Shown piece by piece: positions 1 through 5,621 of a stretch of DNA of 5,621 bases. The stretch comes from an uncultured Christensenellaceae bacterium (lineage in GTDB: Bacteria > Bacillota > Clostridia > Christensenellales > UBA3700). Location: positions 1-5,621 of the forward strand of contig CABKMX010000075.1 in assembly GCA_902373595.1 (NCBI GenBank). The letters run 5' to 3'. The notes under the pieces were generated by a model. That model ran no database searches and was not told the origin of the DNA. It saw nothing but the letters and a program-made list of their open reading frames with translations. How positions within the stretch are numbered: the stretch's first letter is position 1; each line of letters opens with the position of its first letter. The position numbers and the translations under genes were made by a program.

Positions 1-1
1 G

Positions 2-175
2 GAATGCGGCTTGATGAAATTCTATCAGACCGATGAGACATGGAGCGGCGAAATCGGTGCGGCAATCTTTTGGTACAAAGGCTCCGCCGATTCTCAGTCC
101 TACACCTGGTACTCCTACACCGAACGCGACAACGACATGAGCGAATCCATTGCAATCCTCAATTCGATGCTCTAA
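2..175 (+). CDS. C-terminal end of an unidentified protein (5' partial)
   Basis: This is an open frame with no in-frame start that can be defended, so it is read as the last 57 codons of a gene entering from the left, ending in TAA at 173-175. The residues begin ECGLMKFYQTDETW and end SIAILNSML. The fragment is rich in aromatic and polar residues (several Trp and Tyr, with a WYSY stretch) and has no membrane segment or motif that I recognise. It is supported by sensible codon use throughout and by an intrinsic terminator that begins 13 bases after the stop. Its GC content is about 51% by hand count, lower than the exporter genes. A secreted or lipoprotein domain is conceivable from the composition, but that is a guess and no function is assigned. 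It converges on nadE. Confidence 0.7.
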   Translation, partial: ECGLMKFYQTDETWSGEIGAAIFWYKGSADSQSYTWYSYTERDNDMSESIAILNSML

Positions 176-188
176 AAAGACTAAACTT

Positions 189-217
189 CGGCGCCTCCTT
201 TCGGGGGCGCCGTTTTT
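189..217 (+). terminator. Rho-independent terminator of the left-end gene, possibly bidirectional
   Basis: A 10-bp stem pairs 189-198 (CGGCGCCTCC) with 203-212 (GGGGGCGCCG), with one G-U pair, closing a TTTC loop at 199-202. It is followed directly by five T at 213-217, the classic intrinsic terminator form. On the minus strand the same hairpin is followed by AAGTTTAGTCTTTTT, so it may also end nadE transcription, whose stop codon lies 44 bases before the hairpin; the T run is less immediate in that direction. The rest of the 176-260 gap shows nothing else. Confidence 0.88.
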
Positions 218-260
218 ATGCTCTGCTTCGAGATCGCGGACGGAACAACCGCCGCGCAGA

Positions 261-2159
261 TCACTTCAAGTCGTCAAGCCATGCCGAGGGGCACGCGTCG
301 GACGGCATCTTCCAATCCCCTCTCGGCGACAGCGCGACCGAGCCGACCTTGGGTGCGTCGGGCGTGCAGCTGCGCTTGAATTGCTGCGAAAAGAAGCGGC
401 GGTAGAACTTGGCGAGCGCCGCTTTGAGCGCCCCCTCGTCGACGTCGTCGAACGCAAGTTTTGCCAACCGCAGTACCTTGCGAGGACGGAACCCGTAGCG
501 CATCGCATAGTAGAGGAAAAAGTCGTTGAGCTCGTACGAGCCGACGATCTCTTCCGTCTTTTGGACGATCTCGCCGTCCTTTGCCGGGATGAGCTCGGGA
601 CTGATCGGTGTGTCGAGGATGTCGTTGAGCGCACGGCTCGCCGCGGCGTTGCCGCACGTCTCGGCATAGTAGCGGACGACATATCTGATCAACGTCTTGG
701 GCACGGACGCGTTGACGCCGTACATCGACATGTGATCGCCGTTGTAGGTCGCCCAGCCCAGCGCGACTTCGGACAGGTCGCCTGTGCCGACGACTATGCC
801 GCCGCACATATTGGCGATGTCCATCAGCACCTGCGTGCGCTCTCTCGCCTGCGCGTTCTCGTACGTCACGTCGGTCAGGTCGATGGGATGATCGATGTCC
901 GCAAGATGGACCTTGACCGCCTCGCCTATCTTGACCTCTTTGAAGTCGGCGCCCAGCCCCTCTGCGAGCGTCTCGGCGTTGGAGCGAGTACGCGACGTCG
1001 TACCGAAGCACGGCATCGTCACCGCAAGCACGTCTTTGGGCGCAAGCCCGGATATCTTCGCCGCGTCTACGGCGACCAAAAGCGCAAGCGCGCTGTCAAG
1101 CCCTCCCGACAGCCCGACTACCACTTTTTTGGCGCCCGTGTGCGTAATTCGCTTTGCAAGCGCATTGGCTTGGATCGCGAGTATGAGTTTGCACCGCCCC
1201 TCTCTGCCCTCGTTGTCGACGGGCACGAACGGCGTACGCGACGGCTTGCGACCGAGCTCGGTCTCGGTGAGTTTGCACTCAAATTCGACCTCTCGCATTC
1301 CGACCGCCGCGCCGAAGGTATTGCGCGCTCTCCTCTCTCTTGCCAATTTGAACACGTCGATGACCGCGACCGCCGCACCTTTGCCGAAAGGCGCGCTATC
1401 GGCGAGCACCGCCGCGTCCTCGGCAATGATGTCGTGGCCTGCAAACACCGCGTCCGTCGTGCTCTCGCCGACGCCGGCGTCCGCATAGACATAACCGCAC
1501 AGCCCCTTGCCCGACGCCGCGCGCACGAGCAGGCGGCGATATTCCGCCTTGCCGACGATCTCGTCGCTCGCGGACGGGTTGCACACAATCGTCGCGCCCG
1601 CCGCACACAGCTCGGACGACGGCGACTTCGCGCCCCACATGTCCTCGCAAATCTCGACGCCGAAACAAAACTCGGGCATGCCCTTGCAACGGAACAGCAG
1701 GTCGGCGCCGAACGGAACGACTTGCGCTCCGACGCGCGCCTCTTTCGCGACCGCGTCCTTTGCCGACGCGAAATATCTGCCCTCGTAGAATTCGCCGTAA
1801 TTGGGGATCGCGGTCTTTGGGACGACGCCGACCGCCCTGCCGCCGTTCAGCACGACAGCGCAATCGTACAATTTGCCGTCCGCCCTGACGGGCGCGCCTA
1901 CGACGACGGCGCAATCGCTCTTCGCCGTCTTTTTTGCGATCGAGAGCAGCGCCGCGTCCGACGCGTCGAGCAACGCGTCCTGCGTGAGCAGGTCCGCGAC
2001 GGTATAGCCGGTCACCGCCATCTCGGGGAACACGATCAATTTGCAGCCCTTCGCCGCATATTCGGCGGCAAGCGCGGCGATCGCGTCCGCATTGAACGCG
2101 GTATCGGCGACTTTGCACGGCGGAGTGAGCGCCGCGACTTTGACGAATCCGTCTTTCAT
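261..2159 (-). CDS. nadE: Glutamine-dependent NAD+ synthetase (nitrilase domain plus NAD synthase domain)
   Basis: The 632-residue protein catalyses the last step of NAD+ synthesis: nicotinic acid adenine dinucleotide is adenylated with ATP and amidated with ammonia from glutamine. It should be cytosolic. Residues 1 to about 275 are a nitrilase-type glutaminase domain with the expected triad: Glu46 (FPEMAVTGY), Lys115 (PKTAIPNYGEFYE) and Cys171 (GVEICEDMW). Residues from about 325 are the synthetase domain, with the PP-loop SGGLDS at 351-356, the family block YENAQARERTQ at 433-443, GTGDLSEVALGWATYNGDHMS at 458-478 with VNASVPKTL following, and SPELIPAKDGEIVQKTEEIVG at 520-540. Length fits the two-domain bacterial form. 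The start at 2159 is chosen because AGGGAG lies 5 bases upstream and the product begins MKDGFVKVAAL, entering directly into the nitrilase fold; a longer frame to 2243 would run through the promoter elements. All key residues are present, so it should be active. Confidence 0.97.
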   Translation of the reverse strand: MKDGFVKVAALTPPCKVADTAFNADAIAALAAEYAAKGCKLIVFPEMAVTGYTVADLLTQDALLDASDAALLSIAKKTAKSDCAVVVGAPVRADGKLYDCAVVLNGGRAVGVVPKTAIPNYGEFYEGRYFASAKDAVAKEARVGAQVVPFGADLLFRCKGMPEFCFGVEICEDMWGAKSPSSELCAAGATIVCNPSASDEIVGKAEYRRLLVRAASGKGLCGYVYADAGVGESTTDAVFAGHDIIAEDAAVLADSAPFGKGAAVAVIDVFKLARERRARNTFGAAVGMREVEFECKLTETELGRKPSRTPFVPVDNEGREGRCKLILAIQANALAKRITHTGAKKVVVGLSGGLDSALALLVAVDAAKISGLAPKDVLAVTMPCFGTTSRTRSNAETLAEGLGADFKEVKIGEAVKVHLADIDHPIDLTDVTYENAQARERTQVLMDIANMCGGIVVGTGDLSEVALGWATYNGDHMSMYGVNASVPKTLIRYVVRYYAETCGNAAASRALNDILDTPISPELIPAKDGEIVQKTEEIVGSYELNDFFLYYAMRYGFRPRKVLRLAKLAFDDVDEGALKAALAKFYRRFFSQQFKRSCTPDAPKVGSVALSPRGDWKMPSDACPSAWLDDLK

Positions 2160-2164
2160 ATCCA

Positions 2165-2170
2165 CTCCCT
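2165..2170 (-). promoter_or_regulatory. Ribosome binding site of nadE
   Basis: On the minus strand AGGGAG is followed by the 5-base spacer TGGAT and then ATG at 2159-2157. This good Shine-Dalgarno match decides the start over two upstream in-frame ATG codons (2177 and 2243), neither of which has a comparable site. Its first base (2170) is also the last base of the adjoining palindrome. Confidence 0.82.
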
Positions 2171-2185
2171 GCCGCATATGCGGCA
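2170..2185. promoter_or_regulatory. Perfect 16-bp palindrome in the nadE leader (candidate operator or RNA hairpin)
   Basis: TGCCGCATATGCGGCA is identical to its reverse complement over all 16 bases. It lies between the candidate nadE promoter and the nadE Shine-Dalgarno site, touching the latter. As DNA it could be a binding site for a dimeric repressor. As nadE leader RNA it could form a 6-bp stem with an AUAU loop (TGCCGC against GCGGCA) immediately before the ribosome site. I do not recognise it as the site of a named regulator. The symmetry is certain; the function is inference. Confidence 0.5.
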
Positions 2186-2191
2186 AAACAT

Positions 2192-2220
2192 TTGCATTTG
2201 CGTGCGCGGTGTAGTATATT
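2192..2220 (+). promoter_or_regulatory. Candidate sigma-70-type promoter for the ABC exporter operon
   Basis: TTGCAT at 2192-2197 and TATATT at 2215-2220 are separated by exactly 17 bases, matching the vegetative consensus at 4 of 6 and 5 of 6 positions. Transcription would begin near 2227, leaving a leader of about 85 bases before the ATG at 2312. That leader contains an AT-rich tract at 2262-2281 and no clear riboswitch or attenuator. TACAAT at 2259-2264 is an alternative -10, but has no good -35 at the right distance. Confidence 0.45.
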
Positions 2221-2240
2221 ATTATAGCCTTTGAGGCAAA
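2213..2240 (-). promoter_or_regulatory. Candidate nadE promoter, overlapping the divergent promoter
   Basis: On the minus strand a perfect TATAAT lies at 2226-2221 but has no recognisable -35 at 16-18 bases. Seven bases downstream, TATACT at 2218-2213 pairs with TTGCCT (2239-2234, 15-base spacer) or TTTGCC (2240-2235, 16-base spacer). Either -10 puts the transcript start roughly at 2205-2215, upstream of the palindrome and the ribosome site. Which -10 is used cannot be settled from sequence. The core elements interleave with those of the plus-strand promoter. Confidence 0.45.
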
Positions 2241-2311
2241 CACTCTTCGGCACGCCGTTACAATGATATTTTATTTTATTTGGCGCGGCTTGTCAATTGC
2301 ACGGATAACAA

Positions 2312-4042
2312 ATGCGTAAATTGGTCAGGTATTTGAAGAATTACAAGCTCAATCTCACCTTGGGTCCGCTCGCAAAGCTGACCGAGGCGATCTTTGAGCT
2401 GATCGTCCCCCTCGTGATGTCCGACATCATAGACAACGGCATCGACGGCGACGGCGGGCTCGAGTATGTGCTCTCGCACGGCGCGATCATGGTCGCTCTC
2501 GGCGTGATGGGGCTTGCCTGCGCGCTCACCTGCCAATACCTTGCGGCAAAGTGCTCGCAGGGCTTCGGCACCGAGCTGCGCAACGACCTTTTCCGCCACA
2601 TCAACACACTGTCGTTCAAGGAGCTGGACAAGTTCGGCACCCCGTCCATCGTCAACCGCCTGTCCTCGGACGTCAATCAATTGCAATATATGGTCGCGAT
2701 GCTGATCCGTCTCGTCATTCGCGCGCCCTTCCTCGTAATCGGCGCGGCGGTCATGGCGATGATGATCAACCTCAAACTGTCGTTGATCTTCATTGCGGCG
2801 GCGCCGCTCATCGCGGTGGTGCTCTACTTCATCATGTCGCGCAGCATCCCCCTCTACAGGAACGTACAGCAAAAGCTGGACAAAGTCGCGCAGATTACGC
2901 GCGAAAACCTCTCCGGCGTGCGCGTCGTCCGCGCCTTCTCCGAACAGGAATACGAAAAAGACCGCTTTGACAAGTCGGCGGACGAATTGACGCGCGGCGC
3001 GATCGTCGTCGGACGCATCTCCGCACTGCTCAACCCCGCGACCTTCGTCATCATCAACGCGGCGATCATCGCGATCCTTTGGTTCGGAGGCGGACTTGTC
3101 AACACGGGCGAAATGACGCAGGGCGAGGTGTTCGCGTTCGTCAACTATATGACTCAGATCTCGCTCGCGCTCGTCGTCGTCGCCCAACTCGTCGTCACCG
3201 TCACCAAAGCGATCGCGTCGGGTACGCGCGTCGTCGAACTGCTCGACGCCGCACCCTCGATCACCGACGACGGCAACACCGAGGTCGACACTTCCGTCGA
3301 CGCCCCGGCGGTCAAATTCGACCATGTCTCCTTTGGCTACAACGAGGGCAAATACACGCTGACCGACCTCACTCTGACCGTGCCGCGCGGCGCGAGCGTG
3401 GGCGTCATCGGCGGCACAGGCAGCGGCAAGTCGACGCTGGTCAACCTGCTTGCGCGCTTTTACGACGTGTCCGAAGGCAGCGTCGAGCTGTTCGGGACGG
3501 ACGTCAAAAAATATCCGCTCAAACAATTGCGCCGCACCGTCGCGTATGTGCCGCAAAACACGATGCTCTTTTCGGGCACGATACGCTCCAACCTGCTGAT
3601 GGGCGGACGCGACGCGGACGACGAGACGCTGTGGAAGTGCCTCGAAACAGCGCAGGCGGCGTCCTTTGTCCGCGAAAAGGAAAAGGGCTTGGATTCGGTC
3701 GTGATGCAGGGCGGCAAGAACTTCTCGGGAGGACAGCGCCAACGCCTTGCGGTCGCGCGCGCTCTCGCCGCTAACTCCGACATCCTTGTCCTCGACGACT
3801 CGTCGTCCGCGCTCGACTTTGCGACCGACCTCAACATGCGCACCGCGATTAACGCGACTCGCGGCGACACGACGCTCTTCCTCGTCTCGCAGCGCGCGAC
3901 TTCGCTCAAAGACTGCGACGTCATCGTCGTCCTCGACGGCGGACTCGTCGCCGGCATCGGCAAACACGACGACTTGCTCAAAACTTGCGACGTGTATCGC
4001 GAAATTTACCTCTCTCAAACGGACGGAGGTGCCAAGCAATGA
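2312..4042 (+). CDS. ABC exporter half-transporter, degenerate-site subunit (LmrC/YheI-like)
   Basis: This 576-residue protein fuses a type IV (exporter-fold) membrane domain to an ATPase domain. About six membrane segments are visible, near residues 14-39, 55-79, 128-150, 154-176, 241-263 and 272-296. The ATPase domain has A-loop Tyr343 (FGYNEG), Walker A GGTGSGKS at 367-374, Q-loop Gln415 (AYVPQ), signature FSGGQ at 471-475, Walker B ILVLDD at 491-496, D-loop SALD at 499-502 and H-loop position 527 in LVSQR. Two key residues depart from consensus: Asp496 replaces the catalytic Glu and Gln527 replaces the switch His. That marks the subunit that forms the non-hydrolysing site in heterodimers such as LmrCD, BmrCD and TM287/288. 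The N-terminus (MRKLVRYLKNY) is typical for the family and supports the ATG at 2312, though its ribosome site is weak (GGAT at 2303-2306). Substrate is unknown; drug or lipid export is usual. Stop overlaps the next start. Confidence 0.94.
   Translation: MRKLVRYLKNYKLNLTLGPLAKLTEAIFELIVPLVMSDIIDNGIDGDGGLEYVLSHGAIMVALGVMGLACALTCQYLAAKCSQGFGTELRNDLFRHINTLSFKELDKFGTPSIVNRLSSDVNQLQYMVAMLIRLVIRAPFLVIGAAVMAMMINLKLSLIFIAAAPLIAVVLYFIMSRSIPLYRNVQQKLDKVAQITRENLSGVRVVRAFSEQEYEKDRFDKSADELTRGAIVVGRISALLNPATFVIINAAIIAILWFGGGLVNTGEMTQGEVFAFVNYMTQISLALVVVAQLVVTVTKAIASGTRVVELLDAAPSITDDGNTEVDTSVDAPAVKFDHVSFGYNEGKYTLTDLTLTVPRGASVGVIGGTGSGKSTLVNLLARFYDVSEGSVELFGTDVKKYPLKQLRRTVAYVPQNTMLFSGTIRSNLLMGGRDADDETLWKCLETAQAASFVREKEKGLDSVVMQGGKNFSGGQRQRLAVARALAANSDILVLDDSSSALDFATDLNMRTAINATRGDTTLFLVSQRATSLKDCDVIVVLDGGLVAGIGKHDDLLKTCDVYREIYLSQTDGGAKQ
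4025..4030 (+). promoter_or_regulatory. Ribosome binding site of the second exporter gene
   Basis: GGAGGT lies inside the last codons of the first exporter gene, 8 bases before the ATG at 4039. It is far stronger than the site of the first gene. With the ATGA overlap (4039-4042), it indicates coupled translation of the two subunits, which suits an obligate heterodimer. Confidence 0.85.
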
Positions 4043-5621
4043 AGACAAAAGAGACATTGAAACGCATCGTCGGCTACATCTCCCCCTACAAGGGCTATGT
4101 CGCGCTGTCGCTGGTCTCGGCGATTCTGTCGGTCGCGGCTACGCTGGCGGCGCCCGTCTGCATAGGCAAGGCGATCGACTACATCGTAGGTCCCGGCAAC
4201 GTCGACTTCGCGACCGTCGGCAAATATATCGCTCTGATTGGCGGCACGATCGCCGTCGGCGGCGTCTTCCAATGGACGCTGTCGCTCGCGACCAACAAGC
4301 TCGCGTTCCTCGCAGTCAACGAGATGCGCAAACAGCTGTTCGGCCACATCGACCGCCTGCCGCTGTCGTACATCGACTCGCACGCGCACGGCGACCTCAT
4401 CACCCGTATGGCAAGCGACATCGAGCAGATCTCCAACGGCATATTGCAGGGCTTCTCACAACTCTTGACGGGCGTGTTCACGATCGCCGGCACGCTGGGC
4501 ATCATGCTCGCGATCCAATGGCAGGTCGCGCTGGTCGTCATCGTCATCACTCCCCTTTCGCTGTTCGTCGCGACATTCGTCGCCAAGCACTCCAACGCGA
4601 TGTTCCGCAAGCAGTCGGACACGCAGGGCAAGCTGGGCGGTTACAGCGAAGAGATGCTCGAAGGACAGCGCATCGTCGCCGCGTTCGGCTATGAAGAAGA
4701 GGCGCAAAAGACGTTTGAGGAGATCGACGCCGTCCTCTACAAATACGGCGTAAAATCGCAATTTTACAGCTCGCTGACCAACCCGTGCACACGCTTTGTA
4801 AACAACCTCGTCTATGCGGCGGTCGGCATCATAGGCGCGGTGATCGCGATCCTCTACGGCACGATGAGCGCGGGCACGCTGTCCACTTTCCTCATCTACG
4901 CCAACCAATACACCAAGCCGTTCAACGAGATCACCGGCGTCATCACCGAACTGCAAACCGCGTTTGCGTGCGCAAGGCGCGTGTTCGCCGTCTTGGACGA
5001 GCCCGAAGAGAGCCCCGACGACGACTTGCCCGAGATCGAAGAGTGCCTCGGCACCGTCGAGTTCGACGACGTCTGCTTCGGCTACTCGCCCGACAAGCCG
5101 CTGTTGCAACACATCGACGTAAAGGCGGATAAAGGCAAAAAGATCGCGATCGTCGGCCCCACCGGCTGCGGCAAGACGACAATGATCAATCTGCTGATGC
5201 GCTTCTATGACGTGGACAGCGGCGAGATCCGCGTGTCCGACGCGCCCGTCAAATCGGTCAAACGCAACTCGTTGCGCGGTCAATTCGGAATGGTGCTCCA
5301 AGACACTTGGCTGTTCGAAGGCACCGTCCGCGACAACATCGCCTACGGCAGACGCGACGCGACCGACGAAGAAGTCATCGCCGCCGCACAAGCCGCACAC
5401 GCGCACCGCTTCATCAGCAAGCTCGCAGACGGCTACGACACCGTGATCACCGAAAGCGGCGGCAACCTGTCGCAAGGACAGCGGCAATTGCTGTGTATCG
5501 CGCGTATCATGCTCACACATCCGCCCATGCTCATCCTCGACGAGGCGACGTCCAACATCGATACCCGCACCGAGATCCGCATCCAAAAGGCGTTCGCCGA
5601 GATCATGAAGGGGCGCACCAG
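4039..5621 (+). CDS. ABC exporter half-transporter, catalytic-site subunit (LmrD/YheH-like), 3' partial
   Basis: The frame is open from ATG 4039 to the window end, giving 527 complete codons; probably the last tenth is missing. It begins MKTKETLKRIVGYISPYKGY. Membrane segments are visible near residues 20-45, 64-90, 135-157, 160-182, 252-273 and 278-300. The ATPase domain shows A-loop Tyr349 (CFGYSPD), Walker A GPTGCGKT at 373-380, Q-loop Gln421 (MVLQDTWLF), signature LSQGQ at 477-481, Walker B MLILDE at 497-502 with catalytic Glu502, and D-loop SNID at 505-508. The H-loop lies past the window edge. This is the partner of the preceding gene: its Walker motifs and Glu502, with the partner's FSGGQ, make the active ATP site, while its altered LSQGQ faces the partner's degenerate Walker B. 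Cotranscription is strongly implied by the ATGA overlap. Substrate cannot be read from sequence. Confidence 0.94.
   Translation, partial: MKTKETLKRIVGYISPYKGYVALSLVSAILSVAATLAAPVCIGKAIDYIVGPGNVDFATVGKYIALIGGTIAVGGVFQWTLSLATNKLAFLAVNEMRKQLFGHIDRLPLSYIDSHAHGDLITRMASDIEQISNGILQGFSQLLTGVFTIAGTLGIMLAIQWQVALVVIVITPLSLFVATFVAKHSNAMFRKQSDTQGKLGGYSEEMLEGQRIVAAFGYEEEAQKTFEEIDAVLYKYGVKSQFYSSLTNPCTRFVNNLVYAAVGIIGAVIAILYGTMSAGTLSTFLIYANQYTKPFNEITGVITELQTAFACARRVFAVLDEPEESPDDDLPEIEECLGTVEFDDVCFGYSPDKPLLQHIDVKADKGKKIAIVGPTGCGKTTMINLLMRFYDVDSGEIRVSDAPVKSVKRNSLRGQFGMVLQDTWLFEGTVRDNIAYGRRDATDEEVIAAAQAAHAHRFISKLADGYDTVITESGGNLSQGQRQLLCIARIMLTHPPMLILDEATSNIDTRTEIRIQKAFAEIMKGRT

Noticed and set aside
150..2234. 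694-codon open frame on the plus strand, antisense to all of nadE
   Set aside because: It is codon-for-codon in register with nadE and exists only because nadE lacks TTA, CTA and TCA codons. The product is Arg/Asp/Val-rich without domains, and it begins inside the left-end gene and crosses the terminator.
2160..2243. 28-codon N-terminal extension of nadE to the ATG at 2243
   Set aside because: It would translate through the TATAAT element and the palindrome, has no ribosome site, and the added residues do not fit the nitrilase domain start; ATG 2159 has AGGGAG at 5 bases.
2248..2257. CGGCACGCCG as a leader hairpin
   Set aside because: The stem is at most 3-4 bp with a very small loop, too weak to claim as an attenuator or riboswitch part.
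2303..2311. GGATAACAA resembles part of the lac operator
   Set aside because: It is a short chance match without the symmetric other half, and it sits at the ribosome site of an exporter gene with no sugar-use context.
3491..3981. Loss of function of the first exporter subunit, suggested by the missing catalytic Glu and H-loop His
   Set aside because: The frame is intact, all other motifs are present, and these exact substitutions are normal for the degenerate-site subunit of heterodimeric exporters, so it is not called a pseudogene.
2276..4057. 593-codon open frame on the minus strand, antisense to the first exporter gene
   Set aside because: It is an in-register shadow of a gene with all ABC motifs. 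The product is charged and low in complexity, with no recognisable fold.
4456..5586. 376-codon open frame on the minus strand, antisense to the second exporter gene
   Set aside because: It is an in-register shadow; the sense strand carries Walker A, Q-loop, signature and Walker B in the expected order.

Overview
The window is a bacterial chromosomal segment, GC-rich in its coding parts (about 63% in a hand-counted sample at 2401-2460). It holds the tail of one unidentified gene, a complete glutamine-dependent NAD+ synthetase gene, and a two-gene operon for an ABC exporter. The protein types, the AGGGAG and GGAGGT ribosome binding sites, and the resemblance of the exporter pair to the LmrC/LmrD and YheI/YheH (BmrC/BmrD) families suggest a Bacillota (Clostridia-like) organism with unusually high GC. 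This is inference; nothing here fixes the taxon more closely.

Layout. Positions 2-175 (+) are the last 57 codons of a gene that starts before the window. Its intrinsic terminator is at 189-217, and the same hairpin may also stop the convergent nadE transcript. nadE runs on the minus strand from 2159 down to 261. The 152 bp between the nadE start (2159) and the first exporter gene (2312) form a divergent regulatory region, with promoter-like elements for both directions overlapping around 2213-2226 and a perfect 16-bp palindrome abutting the nadE ribosome binding site. The exporter genes follow on the plus strand: 2312-4042, then 4039 to the window end. They are joined by a 4-base ATGA stop/start overlap, and the second gene has a strong GGAGGT site inside the end of the first. 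The second gene is cut by the window end just after its D-loop.

How the genes work. nadE makes NAD+ from nicotinic acid adenine dinucleotide, using ammonia released from glutamine by its own nitrilase-type domain. The exporter genes each encode a fused membrane domain plus ATPase domain. Their motifs are complementary: the first subunit has Asp at the catalytic Glu position and Gln at the H-loop His position, while the second keeps the catalytic Glu but has an altered signature (LSQGQ). This is the pattern of heterodimeric exporters with one active and one degenerate ATP site. No functional link between NAD synthesis and the exporter is visible beyond shared promoter DNA.

I found no RNA genes, mobile elements, CRISPR arrays or clearly undescribed system. 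The most distinctive items are the asymmetric ABC pair, the compact divergent promoter region with its palindrome, and the near absence of TTA, CTA and TCA codons, which opens very long spurious antisense reading frames.
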